From Chthoniobacter sp. (GTDB taxonomy: Bacteria > Verrucomicrobiota > Verrucomicrobiia > Chthoniobacterales > Chthoniobacteraceae): 33,825 nucleotides of DNA. Both the position numbers and the translations under genes were made by a program. Positions 7,201 to 14,269 of this stretch are shown one piece after another. The DNA lies in the NCBI GenBank assembly GCA_028293645.1, contig JAQGOK010000170.1:1-33825 (forward strand), in the 5' to 3' direction. The notes under the pieces are model-generated. The model worked only from the letters and a program-made list of their open reading frames with translations. It was not told where the DNA came from and did no database searches. How positions within the stretch are numbered: position 1 is the stretch's first letter; each line of letters starts with the position of its first letter.

Positions 7201-9701
7201 TGTTCGTCTCCTTCCTCGGCGATCGAGTGAGCGACTTCATGCTTCGCTGTGCGCGCCCCGTTTTGCCGGATGAGCTGCCCGAGCGTCTGGCCGGGGCCGC
7301 ATTCGAGCAGAGCATAACTCTGTTCGCCGAGCAGCCGTGTGGCCGCAGCGGAAAAGCGGACGGTTGCGCGCAGATGATGCGCCCAATACTGCGGGTCAGT
7401 CGCTTGGCGATCGGTGAGTCGCTCGCCGGTGACGCTCGAGATGATCGGCATCCGCGGAGCGTTCAAGGTAACGAGGCGCACGGCCGCCGCGAGCGGTGCG
7501 ACGACCGGCTCGACCATTGGCGAATGGAACGCGTGCGAGGTGCCGAGGCGGAGGGCCGAAATCTTTTGGGCAGCGAGGATGGCTTCGAGTGCCTCGATTG
7601 CGTCGAACGGACCGGAGATGACGCAGAGCTTCGGCGAATTGATTGCAGCGAGCGCCAGCCTCGGGTCCGTCAGGAACTCTTCAGCGGCCTTCTCATCCAG
7701 CCGTGCCGCCAGCATCGCGCCGCGAGGAAGATCCTGCGTCAAACGCGCCCGCAAAGCGACCAGGCGCGCCGCGTCTTCCCAAGCGAACACGCCCGCTAAC
7801 GTGGCCGCGACAAACTCACCGACGCTGTGCCCCAAAAGCGCGGCGGGTTGAACACCGCGCGCCTGCCACAATCGGGCGAGCGCGTGGCTGATCGCGAAGA
7901 TCGCAGGCTGCGTGATGCGCGTTTCGCGAAGCTGCGCTTCGGAGTCCGGGGTGCGCGAAAACAAGAGTTCGGCGAGATCGAGGCCGAGTTCCGGGCGGAG
8001 CACTTCGGCGCATTGCTGAAGCGTGTCGCGGAAGACCGGCTCATGCGCAAAGAGCTGCGCACCCATGCCTGGATATTGGGAGCCCTGGCCGGGAAAGAGG
8101 AAAGCGACCGGCGTATCGAGGCGGCTTTCTTCGCGCTGCAGTTTCGCTGGTGCGCGCAAGAGCGTGCTCGCCTCGGCTGTTGTGCGCGCGACGATTGCCC
8201 GTCGGTGACTGAAAGTCTGGCGGCCTTCGTGCAGCGTAAAAGCGAGGTCCGCGAGCGACGTTGCGCGATCTTGGTCAAGGTGCGTCGCGAGCTGACGTGC
8301 CCTCTCTTCCAAGGCAGTCGTCGTCTTTGCGGAAAGCACGAGGAGCTGCGGAGCATCGTCCGGTTCAGCAGTCGCTGAATGCTGCGGAGCTTCTTCCAAG
8401 ACCAGGTGTGCGTTCGTACCGCCCACGCCGAACGAACTGATGCCGGCCCGGCGCGGCGTCTCGCCGCGCGGCCACTCGCGCAAGGTGGTGTTCAGGAAAA
8501 AAGGGCTTTCTTCCAGATGCAGCGCCGGATTCGGTTGCTCGCAGTGGAGACTCGGCGGGAGCTGCCCGTGCTGAAAAGCCAGGGCAGTCTTGATCAGGCT
8601 CGCGATGCCGGACGCGGCGTCGCAATGACCGATGTTCCCTTTCACCGAACCGAGTCCGCAAAACTGGCGCGCATCGGTGCTTCCGCGGAAAACTTGCGTC
8701 AATCCGGCGATCTCCACGGGATCGCCGAGCGGGGTCGCGGTGCCGTGTGCTTCGATGTAAGAGATGCTTTCAGGCGAAACGCCGGCGACCGCTTGCGCGA
8801 GCGAGATCACTTCGATGTGGCCGTTTACGCTCGGCGCAGCGAAGCCGACTTTGTTTCCGCCATCGTTGTTGAGCGCGTGGCCTTTGATCAGCGCGTAGAT
8901 GTGGTCGCCATCGGCGAGGGCATCGGCGAGGCGCTTCAAGACCACGACGCCGGCACCACTGGAAAAGACGGTGCCATTTGCCCGCTCATCGAAGGGCCGG
9001 CACCAGCCGTCCGGGGACGTCATGCTGCCGTCTTGATAGAAGTAGCCGCGATCCTGCGGAAAGGTGACCGAGACTCCGCCGGCCAGCGCCACGTCGCATT
9101 GATGATCGAGCAGGTTCTGGCAGGCCACCGAGACGCTGACGAGTGACGACGAGCACGCGGTCTGAATGTTCAACGCGGGACCGCGAAGGTTCAGCTTGTA
9201 GGCGAGTCGCGTGGCGAGGAAGTCCTTCTCGTTTCCAATGACCACGCTGGTCACGCCGACCGCATTGAGCAGGTCCCGGCGTTGCCGAAGAAAGAACGGA
9301 TGATACGTGTTGTTGCTCATCCCGGCGAAGACGCCGATCAGCCCCGCGTAACGCGACGGATCGCAGGCGGCGTCCTCGAGCGCTTCCCAGGCGACTTCCA
9401 GGAAGACGCGCTGCTGTGGGTCCATGACCTCCGCTTCTCTCGGCGGGACGTTGAAGAACGCGCGATCGAACCACTCAGGCTTTTCGATCACCCCGCGAGT
9501 AGCCACGTAGCCGGGCAGGTCACGCACCCGCGCCGCGTCGTAGCCGGTGGCGGTGAGTTGCTCGTCGGTGAAACGGGTCATGCAATCCCGACCCGCGGCA
9601 AGATTGCTCCAGAACTCCTGCGCGTCGCGAGCGCCGGGAAAGCGGCCGGCGAGTCCGACGATGGCAATGCCTTCAGGAGTTGCGGTGGAAGCTTCGGTCA
9701 C
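1221..9701 (-). CDS. Hybrid PKS-NRPS megasynthase, KS-AT-ACP-AMT-C-A(Thr)-PCP-TE(Cys)
   Basis: A 2826-residue assembly-line enzyme. Domains by residue: ketosynthase 10-440 (Cys183 in TACSSS, His319, His359); acyltransferase 530-830 (Ser626 in GHSVG, HAFH at 723-726, which indicates malonyl-CoA); ACP about 935-1005 (Ser968 in GFDS); PLP aminotransferase of the glutamate-semialdehyde type 1065-1490 (Lys1326 in TYGKVLGGG), as in McyE and iturin/mycosubtilin synthases; condensation 1503-1945 (HHVICDG, 1635-1641); adenylation 1960-2460; PCP about 2470-2545 (Ser2506 in GGHS); thioesterase 2555-2826. There is no ketoreductase, dehydratase or methyltransferase, so the beta-keto group is probably aminated directly. 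The adenylation pocket reads D2156 F2157 W2160 N2199 I2225 G2227 M2253 V2261 H2262 K2449, the known threonine code DFWNIGMVHK. The thioesterase nucleophile motif is G-E-C-V-G-G, with Cys2643 in place of serine; His2798 lies in GDH. The start is GTG inside the TGA of the upstream gene (GTGA), which indicates translational coupling. The product is unknown. Confidence 0.96.
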   Translation of the reverse strand: MTEASTATPEGIAIVGLAGRFPGARDAQEFWSNLAAGRDCMTRFTDEQLTATGYDAARVRDLPGYVATRGVIEKPEWFDRAFFNVPPREAEVMDPQQRVFLEVAWEALEDAACDPSRYAGLIGVFAGMSNNTYHPFFLRQRRDLLNAVGVTSVVIGNEKDFLATRLAYKLNLRGPALNIQTACSSSLVSVSVACQNLLDHQCDVALAGGVSVTFPQDRGYFYQDGSMTSPDGWCRPFDERANGTVFSSGAGVVVLKRLADALADGDHIYALIKGHALNNDGGNKVGFAAPSVNGHIEVISLAQAVAGVSPESISYIEAHGTATPLGDPVEIAGLTQVFRGSTDARQFCGLGSVKGNIGHCDAASGIASLIKTALAFQHGQLPPSLHCEQPNPALHLEESPFFLNTTLREWPRGETPRRAGISSFGVGGTNAHLVLEEAPQHSATAEPDDAPQLLVLSAKTTTALEERARQLATHLDQDRATSLADLAFTLHEGRQTFSHRRAIVARTTAEASTLLRAPAKLQREESRLDTPVAFLFPGQGSQYPGMGAQLFAHEPVFRDTLQQCAEVLRPELGLDLAELLFSRTPDSEAQLRETRITQPAIFAISHALARLWQARGVQPAALLGHSVGEFVAATLAGVFAWEDAARLVALRARLTQDLPRGAMLAARLDEKAAEEFLTDPRLALAAINSPKLCVISGPFDAIEALEAILAAQKISALRLGTSHAFHSPMVEPVVAPLAAAVRLVTLNAPRMPIISSVTGERLTDRQATDPQYWAHHLRATVRFSAAATRLLGEQSYALLECGPGQTLGQLIRQNGARTAKHEVAHSIAEEGDEQVSLATALGRLWLAGVPLDWRAAHGAREYRRLALPTYPFERQRYFADLPPGVPMPIATAGTDGEAPPETFVARSNSTHSSAAAEVTPDSQSPGANSDTPAESSLARVKGLLTDLSGIDLGDCAGSASLLDLGFDSLFLSQVALTFTRKFKTKITVRQLLGDLSTLDALAAAIPAEVAAPSPSSPESAPPDVGPTTDEATTHGPFRPLQRDLGTSLTEQQQRWLDAFIGRYNARTGGSKRHTQQNRAHFADPRAAAGFKQQWKEIVYPIVANRSGGSRIWDIDGNEWLDLTLSFGAAMLGHQPPFVVEAIREQLGRGLEIGPTSPLAGEVAALLCEITGMERATFCNTGSEAVTGALRAARTVTGRTKIVYFRESYHGIDNEVLGRRAGNAVRPVAPGIPDAAVADTIILEYGDSQSLAVIAAQADDIAAVIVEPVQSRHPALQPREFLHQLRALTEQRGIALIFDEIISGFRCHLGGAQAYFGVRADLATYGKVLGGGLPIGALVGRAEYMDAFDGGAWNFGDDSFPGSAVTFFAGTFVRHPLALAAARAVLTHLKEHGPALQQTLAERAGRMIDGINGVLEGSPFSAQRFASNWLVLPAPDFKYSGLLFALLRHRGLHIWENRPCFVSTAHNDADLERVVAVFEESVAELESAGFFSRTKVAAVAEPGAMPITEAQQEIWMVCQQSETASTSFNETWTLLLDGALETEALRHAIDAVVDRHESLRGTVDRTGETMTIAPALKLEIPLVDLSTLDEAERTSQFTSLRAAEGKCVFALERGPLVAMQIVRLAPEKHALVFNAHHVICDGWSCDVFLNELAALYSGAQSLPAPMTMREYERFVHELRETPEYAADRDYWVDQYRTIPPTLTLPGDRPYPRQRSFRGASEQLVLPAEFSQRLARFGAQHGATLVSVLLAGFKTLLFRLSGQDDLAVGMPCAGQNLAGGDHLIGHCVNMLPVRSQLRAEQTFIDLLKSVQGNVLDAFEHQRITFGSLLRQLSFSREPGRVPLIPVIFNVDPPLSHIQFAGLEHRLESNPRSAYQFDLGVNCDTTARGFRLICNYNTDLFDSATILRWLDQYVALLEGASSDPTQPLKALPLERTAIPVQPNGARDVMPLNGAEVATTPSCRSALLHELFAERAAQTPDAIALVCADERVSYRELDRRADELAIRLQAEGVGPEVLVGLCLERSIDLLVGVLGILKAGGAYVPIDLAYPPERVAFILEDSRAPILVTDSKTAERLSINGAQILCLDALPPFGPATSLKPVSQTPDSLAYVIYTSGSTGQPKGCCVTHRNVVRLFESTKAWFEFGAADVWTLFHSVGFDFSVWEIWGALLYGGRLVVVPYLTSRSPEEFHALLVREQVTILNQTPSAFRQLIEADAKSQQPLALRTVIFGGEALEMQSLKPWFERHGDQQPRLVNMYGITETTVHVTYRPLTAADVNSGSVIGTPIPDLQLYVLDENRQRVTAGTPGELYVAGAGLARGYLHRPELTAERFPVHPFAPGERIYKTGDRVRMLANGDLEYLGRLDQQVKIRGFRIELGEIESALLGHSGVREAVVVARDEAEGGKRLVAYVVPRGNTPLNGELREHLLTRLPDYMVPAAFVSLSSIPLTPHGKTDLRALPEARSGHGACEGSCVPPRNAVEEAIAAAWQELLQLDRASVDDDFFLVGGHSLLAIRLIARIRERFGVDVPVQCLFEAPTIRGLADFVSAALRPAGTDHSEHVVTIQRGDASRPPLFLIPGGWGGEIEFLVYAQVARHLDPAQPILGLRARGANTELLPDKTVEELAADFVADMCAVHPEGPYLLGGECVGGIVAYEMARQITAAGKDVALLVLLGAEWPNPASLKEFVAAERKKRRTEWWEAHIRDPALGHWHKLGKLSWSEKCRYVWQRLRRGTTARVPDPAVPEREVLTEYPRKLMAHAPKPHPTKVTLLVDEQAHRRFGALGWDKSHPGELEVHILPGDHISYIREHAPAAGAKLREVIDRASFSFSC

Positions 9702-11554
9702 GAGGTGCGGGAAGGATTCAGCCGCCGCCGTGCCACGGACTCGCGTTGTTTCGCGGCACGTTCCTGAGCATCGCTGGAGGCGCGCGCCGCGGTGGGCGTA
9801 AAGGTTGTGTCCAGGTGAAGAGCGAGCGCGCGGATGGTGGGATGCTGCAGAAGCGCGACGAGCCGGACATCACGTGCGAATTCGCCCACAATCCGGGCGT
9901 GCAGACGGAGGAGCAGCAGCGACGTCCCACCGACTTCGAAGAAGTTGTCCTCAACGCCGATGGCTTCGAACCCGAGAAGCTCGCACCAAAGCGCGGCCAG
10001 CCGTCGTTCGCTGGCCGTCTGCGGCAAAATCGCGGCAGCCCGTTCGAAGAGCGGCGCCGGCAGCGCGTTCAGGTCGAGCTTGCCATTCGGAGTGAGCGGC
10101 AGAGCCCTGAGAGGAACGAGGGCCGCGGGCACCATGTGCGTCGGCAGATGTTCGCGGATAAAGTTGCGGAGCTCCGCGGCTGTGACTTCACCGACGAAGT
10201 AGCCGACCAGCATCGGTTCGCCGTTTGCCGCCGGCCTGACGACGACGGTGGATTGTTGCACTCCCGGATGCCGGCCCAGCGCGGCTTCGATCTCGCCGGG
10301 CTCGATGCGGAAGCCGCGGATTTTCATCTGCCGATCCAACCGGCCCAGGTAGTCGAGCGTCCCGCCCGCCCGCCAGCGAACCAGATCGCCGGTTTTATAA
10401 AGGCGGCCATAAGGGGTCTCGATGAAACGCTCGCTGGTGAGCTGCGGCTCGTGCACGTAGCCGAGCGCCAGCCCCGGTCCGCCGAGGTGCAGCTCGCCTT
10501 CCTCGGCTGGCTGCAGGTCTGCGTTCAAAACGAACGCGTCGGTGTTGGCGATCGGCCGCCCAATGGGAACGCGATCGTTCACCACCTCGCCGATGCGATG
10601 GCAGAGCGCGAGCGCCGTGGCCTCCGTTGGCCCGTAGGCATTGACGAGATGCTGTGGACGTCCGTGTTCGAGAACGCGTCGAACGCTCATCGCGTCGGCC
10701 GCTTCTCCACCAAAGAACAGCCAGCGCAGACCGGCGAACATGGAAGGCGCTTCGCGAACGAGCTGATTGAAAAGCGACGTCGTGAGCAGGGTTGCCGTGA
10801 TCCCGTAGGTCTGGAGGTGCTTGGCGTAGGCGCTGGCGGAAAGCACCGTCTCGGTCTGGGTGACGACCAGCGAGGCTCCATTGAGGAGCGGCGCCCACAT
10901 TTCAAAAGTGGACGCGTCGAACGAAAGGTTGGAGTGGAACGAGAAGACGTCGTCACGTTCGACCGTGAGGTAGTCGGTCGCGCAGACGAGGCGAACGATC
11001 CCGCAGTGCGGAATGATCACGCCCTTCGGGACCCCGGTGGAGCCTGAGGTGTAGAGGACGTAAGCGGGCGAATCGGCCGCGTTCTCCGGGGCCGCGCTTT
11101 CGGATGCCTCTCGGGTGAACGACATCTCCGTTTCACCTGGATACTCCGGCAGTTCATCGAGCACCACGGCACACACGCCGCGGCGTTGAGCCTGACGTTC
11201 CTCAGGCTCGTCGAGCGCGAGGGGAAGATACGCACCGCCGGCTTTGAGGATGCCAAGCACCGTCGCCACAAAGGCCGCTGAACGCACACCGGGCACGCCG
11301 ACGAAGCATCCGTGCACGAGTCCTCGGCTGCGAAGGCGATGCGCGACCGTGTTCGACCAGCGATCGATTTCGCCATAGGTCCAACGCCGCGCGTCTTCGA
11401 TCACCGCGACGGCTGACGGCGTGGCTTGCGCCCAATGCGAGAAAATGCGGGGGACGGTTGCGGTCCGGGGGAAGGGCGTCACCAGACCACGGCCGGCCGC
11501 AATCCAATCCGGCGTTACGTCGGCCTGCAAGATGGGCGGACTCCGCCGTTCCAT
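9698..11554 (-). CDS. NRPS loading protein, adenylation-PCP didomain
   Basis: Predicted to activate a starter amino acid and load it on its own carrier domain for hand-over to the ketosynthase of the next protein. The chosen ATG at 11554 gives 618 residues. The frame stays open to 11734, but that extension is basic, low-quality sequence and would run into the divergent gene's start region. The adenylation domain spans about 30-500: YTSGSTGVPKG at 168-178, FDASTFE at 212-218, NAYGPTE at 305-311, YKTGD at 386-390, KIRGFRIEPGEIE at 411-423 and Lys492 in PNGKLDL. The PCP spans about 510-585 (Ser545 in GGTS). Pocket residues read D213 A214 F217 L256 F280 G282 A306 A314 L315 K492. Asp213 indicates an alpha-amino acid, probably small or aliphatic, but I do not recognise the full code. 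The A2-A3 region (about 110-165) is shorter than usual. An Ala/Arg/Glu-rich helical tail (595-618) may be a docking segment. There is no condensation domain, as expected of a loading module. Confidence 0.93.
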   Translation of the reverse strand: MERRSPPILQADVTPDWIAAGRGLVTPFPRTATVPRIFSHWAQATPSAVAVIEDARRWTYGEIDRWSNTVAHRLRSRGLVHGCFVGVPGVRSAAFVATVLGILKAGGAYLPLALDEPEERQAQRRGVCAVVLDELPEYPGETEMSFTREASESAAPENAADSPAYVLYTSGSTGVPKGVIIPHCGIVRLVCATDYLTVERDDVFSFHSNLSFDASTFEMWAPLLNGASLVVTQTETVLSASAYAKHLQTYGITATLLTTSLFNQLVREAPSMFAGLRWLFFGGEAADAMSVRRVLEHGRPQHLVNAYGPTEATALALCHRIGEVVNDRVPIGRPIANTDAFVLNADLQPAEEGELHLGGPGLALGYVHEPQLTSERFIETPYGRLYKTGDLVRWRAGGTLDYLGRLDRQMKIRGFRIEPGEIEAALGRHPGVQQSTVVVRPAANGEPMLVGYFVGEVTAAELRNFIREHLPTHMVPAALVPLRALPLTPNGKLDLNALPAPLFERAAAILPQTASERRLAALWCELLGFEAIGVEDNFFEVGGTSLLLLRLHARIVGEFARDVRLVALLQHPTIRALALHLDTTFTPTAARASSDAQERAAKQRESVARRRLNPSRTS

Positions 11555-11571
11555 CGCGAGCGGGGAGGCGT

Positions 11572-11593
11572 CAAGTGGTGCCTGGTTCACTTG
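11572..11593. promoter_or_regulatory. Inverted repeat near the start of the synthase operon, in the divergent region
   Basis: CAAGTG and its exact complement CACTTG are separated by 10 bases, just upstream of the chosen start of the A-PCP gene and within the 157-base gap to the divergent acetyltransferase gene. Position and symmetry would suit an operator, but 6-base arms are short and no convincing -35/-10 pair was found on either strand. The rest of the 11555-11711 gap shows nothing I recognise. Confidence 0.3.
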
Positions 11594-11711
11594 GCGAAGA
11601 TATGCACGGTGCCGTGGGCAGAAGAAAGTTCGTTTAAAAGCTGTCGCGCCCTGTCGGCGTGTTGCGATAAGCAGCCGATATGCCACTGACCGTCCGGCGC
11701 CAACTGCAAAG

Positions 11712-12290
11712 ATGGAGCTGAGCGGATACACCACCGGCGGATTTGCACGGGGCGTTCCGGCTTGGAAGGAAGCGCTCTGGCTGGTGGCGAAGTGGGCATT
11801 TTTTCAGACGGCGATCCCGTGGCCTTCGGCGTTGCGGGTGAGCCTGTTGCGAGCCTTCGGGGCGCGCGTCGGAAACGGCGTGGTGGTGCGGTCGCACGTG
11901 AACATCACCTTTCCATGGAGGCTGAGCATCGGCGACCACGTCTGGCTCGGCGAAGAAGTGCTGATCCTCAGCCTCGCGGCGGTCCGGATTGAATCGGACG
12001 TTTGCATCTCGCAACGCGCGTTCCTTTGCACGGGCTCGCACCGGTTTCAGACGCCGCGCTTCGAGCTGGTCACGAAGCCCATCACCATTGGCCGTGGCTG
12101 CTGGATCGCCGCGCAGGTTTTTGTCGCGCCTGGAGTGACTGTCGGGCCGGACAGTATGCTCGCGGCCGGTGCGGTCGTGGTTGAAGACGTGCCGGCTGGA
12201 GTGCTGATGCAGGGGAATCCGGCGCGCGTGGTGCGGACTTTCGGACGGGCCGGAGAAGTCGCGTCGCAGCCGCTTTCGGGTGAAGGTTGA
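11712..12290 (+). CDS. WcaF-like hexapeptide-repeat acyltransferase
   Basis: A 192-residue left-handed beta-helix acyltransferase of the LbH/WcaF type, which normally transfers acetyl from acetyl-CoA to a sugar hydroxyl during exopolysaccharide or lipooligosaccharide synthesis. The N-terminus (residues 1-45) resembles the lead-in helix of colanic-acid-type acetyltransferases. Imperfect hexapeptide turns follow, including IGDHVWLG, IESDVCIS, IGRGCWIAAQVFVAPGVTVG, then AAGAVVVEDVPAGVLMQGNPARVVR, the family's usual C-terminal signature. The ATG at 11712 is chosen because homologous-looking sequence begins there; the longer frame to 11421 runs antisense through the A-PCP gene. It is divergent from the synthase operon and three bases ahead of the HemW-type gene. 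It could decorate a glycan tied to the partial ABC-2 permease at the left edge, or acylate the synthase product; the sequence does not decide. Confidence 0.87.
   Translation: MELSGYTTGGFARGVPAWKEALWLVAKWAFFQTAIPWPSALRVSLLRAFGARVGNGVVVRSHVNITFPWRLSIGDHVWLGEEVLILSLAAVRIESDVCISQRAFLCTGSHRFQTPRFELVTKPITIGRGCWIAAQVFVAPGVTVGPDSMLAAGAVVVEDVPAGVLMQGNPARVVRTFGRAGEVASQPLSGEG
12282..12286 (+). promoter_or_regulatory. Ribosome binding site of the HemW-type gene
   Basis: GAAGG lies 7 bases before the ATG at 12294, inside the last codons of the acetyltransferase gene. It is one of the few clear Shine-Dalgarno sites in the window. It supports this start and co-transcription of the two genes. Confidence 0.6.
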
Positions 12291-12293
12291 GCG

Positions 12294-13397
12294 ATGGCAG
12301 CCGTCGAGCATCTCTACTTTCACATCCCGTTTTGCCCGAAGCTTTGCCCGTACTGCAGCTTCTACGTGGAGGTGGGTTCCGCGAACAAGACCACGCGTTT
12401 TCTGGATGCGCTGCTGCGCGAAGTGGAACTCGCGACGACGACTCACGACGTGCAGCCGCGCACGATTTACTTTGGCGGCGGAACGCCGAGTGCGCTGAGC
12501 GAGGCGCAACTCGAATACCTGCTCGGAGGTTTGCGAAACCGGCTCGATCTCTCACAGCTCGAAGAGTGGGACTTCGAAGCGAATCCCGCGACGGTTCGCG
12601 CACCCAAGGCGCGGCTGCTCCATTCGCTCGGAGTCACGCGCCTGAGTCTCGGCGTGCAATCCTGGGACGATGCGTTGCTGCAAACCCTCGGCCGGGTGCA
12701 TTCCGCTGCGCAGGCCGAGGAGACCTTTCACGTTCTCCGCGAGGCGGGGTTCGGGAATCTGAACATCGACCTGATGTTTGCCGTGCCGGGACAGAGCGTT
12801 GCGCAATGGGAGGCGACGCTGTCCAAAACCATCGCGCTGCAGCCGGAGCACGTCTCCTCGTACTGTCTGACCTACGAGGAAGACACCGACTACTTTCGAC
12901 GGCTCACCGGGGGCGAGTTTCGTCAGGATGACGACCGCGATGTCGCGTTTTTCGAAACGACCATGCAGGTGCTCCCGGCTGCGGGCTGGGCGCAATACGA
13001 GATCTCAAACTACGCGCGAGCCGGCCGGGAATCGCGGCACAATCAAGCTTACTGGCGCGGCGCGGATTACCTCGGCTTCGGCCCGAGCGCCTTTTCGACC
13101 CGTGGGCTGCATCGTTGGCAAAACATCCCGGACACGGCGGAGTATTCCCGACGGATTCTGGAGACCGGAACAGCCGGCAGCTTTGAAGAGCACCTCACGC
13201 CGGCACAGCGCCGCGGAGAAACGCTGGCTTTCGCGATGCGCACCAGCCAGGGAGTCGCGGCGGGAGAGCTCACGCCGTGGCAGGACGAGATGCGCGAATT
13301 TCAGGAACTCGGGCTGCTCGCGGAGCAGGATGGGCGTTTCCGGCTCACCCAGCGCGGCAAGCTGATGGCGGACTCGGTGGCGGAGGCTTTCGTGTAA
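12294..13397 (+). CDS. hemW: HemW-type radical SAM protein (coproporphyrinogen III oxidase-like)
   Basis: A 367-residue radical SAM protein of the HemN/HemW family. The cluster motif is Cys14-x3-Cys18-x2-Cys21, preceded by YFHIPF. The residue after Cys21 is serine, so the CxC tail of true HemN oxidases is absent, which favours HemW. GGGTPS at 61-66 is the SAM-contact glycine motif; 'RLSLGVQSWDD' and 'NIDLMFAVPGQ' are also typical, as is the C-terminal HemN-like domain (about 270-367). HemW proteins are described as haem chaperones that insert haem into haemoproteins rather than as oxidases. The stop codon directly abuts the stop of the convergent next gene. Confidence 0.92.
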   Translation: MAAVEHLYFHIPFCPKLCPYCSFYVEVGSANKTTRFLDALLREVELATTTHDVQPRTIYFGGGTPSALSEAQLEYLLGGLRNRLDLSQLEEWDFEANPATVRAPKARLLHSLGVTRLSLGVQSWDDALLQTLGRVHSAAQAEETFHVLREAGFGNLNIDLMFAVPGQSVAQWEATLSKTIALQPEHVSSYCLTYEEDTDYFRRLTGGEFRQDDDRDVAFFETTMQVLPAAGWAQYEISNYARAGRESRHNQAYWRGADYLGFGPSAFSTRGLHRWQNIPDTAEYSRRILETGTAGSFEEHLTPAQRRGETLAFAMRTSQGVAAGELTPWQDEMREFQELGLLAEQDGRFRLTQRGKLMADSVAEAFV

Positions 13398-14222
13398 TCA
13401 GCCCGCGCGCCGCAATCCGGCGATCCAGCTCGAGACCTTGGCCGCCAGCGGCGGATCGCTCTCTTCGCTGAGCGCATAGATGTTCGACAGCATCCGGAGC
13501 AAGATCTGACGTGATCCAACCGGTTGAAGATGGTGCGCAGCCAACACGAGGTTTTGTTGCTCCAGCAGGGTGCGGCATTCCTCCAGCCCGACCCGCCGCC
13601 CGCCGTGAAAGGGATCAAAGAAACTGTCGCCGTGCCGCACGATGAAGTGACCCGGCAGACCGACGCCCGAAAGCTCCATACCGGCACGCCGCCCGACCAG
13701 AATGTAGATCAGCGAAAGGGTGATCGGAATGCCGACACGCGTATCGATTACCTCGGGCAGCAGGGAATTGTTCAGGTTGTAGTAATCGTCCTCATTCCCG
13801 CGCAGCCGCACCTCGTCGCCGAGAAACTCCACGAGCGTCTCGATGCGGTCACAATCGGTCGTTGCTTTGCGCAGTCGCTTGCGGACCTCCGCGCCCCAAG
13901 CGTCGAGCAACGTTCGCTGCGGGCCAAAATCCTCGCCCGGTGAAAACGTGGCCGCCAGCCGCCACGCCGCATCTTCCACATCGCCCTGCTCGGGGAACGA
14001 TCCGCAAAGCTGCGCAAACAGAGCGTCCGCTTCGCGCGTTTCCACTTCTGCGATGACTTCGCGCAATTGACGCGCCGCTCGCGGATCGGCCGCTTTCAGG
14101 AGGGCTCGCAGCTCGGGGAGCGCGTCGATCCCGGCCTGGGCGAGCTGCGTTTTGACCAGACCGAGCGTCGCATCGTCATCGTCTCGAAGCAGCCGGAGCA
14201 GAGCGTCTTTTTGCGCAATCAT
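13398..14222 (-). CDS. SirB1/transglutaminase-like family protein
   Basis: A 274-residue cytoplasmic protein with no signal peptide. The N-terminal part (about 1-85) is helical and HEAT-like, rich in leucine. The C-terminal part (about 95-240) matches the SirB1/transglutaminase-like (Transglut_core2) family: 'NLNNSLLPEVIDTRVGIPITLSLIY', 'GMELSGVGLPGHFIVRH' and 'FFDPFHGGRRVG', with the conserved glycine-histidine of LPGHF and the DPF-GG motif. Members are widespread but their biochemical function is unsettled, so none is assigned. The stop is immediately adjacent to the hemW stop with no intergenic base, leaving no room for a terminator between the converging genes. Confidence 0.85.
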   Translation of the reverse strand: MIAQKDALLRLLRDDDDATLGLVKTQLAQAGIDALPELRALLKAADPRAARQLREVIAEVETREADALFAQLCGSFPEQGDVEDAAWRLAATFSPGEDFGPQRTLLDAWGAEVRKRLRKATTDCDRIETLVEFLGDEVRLRGNEDDYYNLNNSLLPEVIDTRVGIPITLSLIYILVGRRAGMELSGVGLPGHFIVRHGDSFFDPFHGGRRVGLEECRTLLEQQNLVLAAHHLQPVGSRQILLRMLSNIYALSEESDPPLAAKVSSWIAGLRRAG

Positions 14223-14269
14223 CGGCGGAATCTATGCATGAGCCCTGCCACCCGCCAGAGCTTCGCCTA

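Noticed and set aside
9680-11047. Long plus-strand open frame (455 codons) opposite the A-PCP gene, and similar ones opposite the megasynthase
   Set aside because: These are Arg/Glu-rich antisense shadows caused by high GC; the minus-strand frames contain unmistakable adenylation, KS and other motifs.
11555-11734. Longer N-terminus for the A-PCP protein (start at 11734)
   Set aside because: The extra 60 residues are unrelated to adenylation domains and would overlap the start of the divergent acetyltransferase gene.
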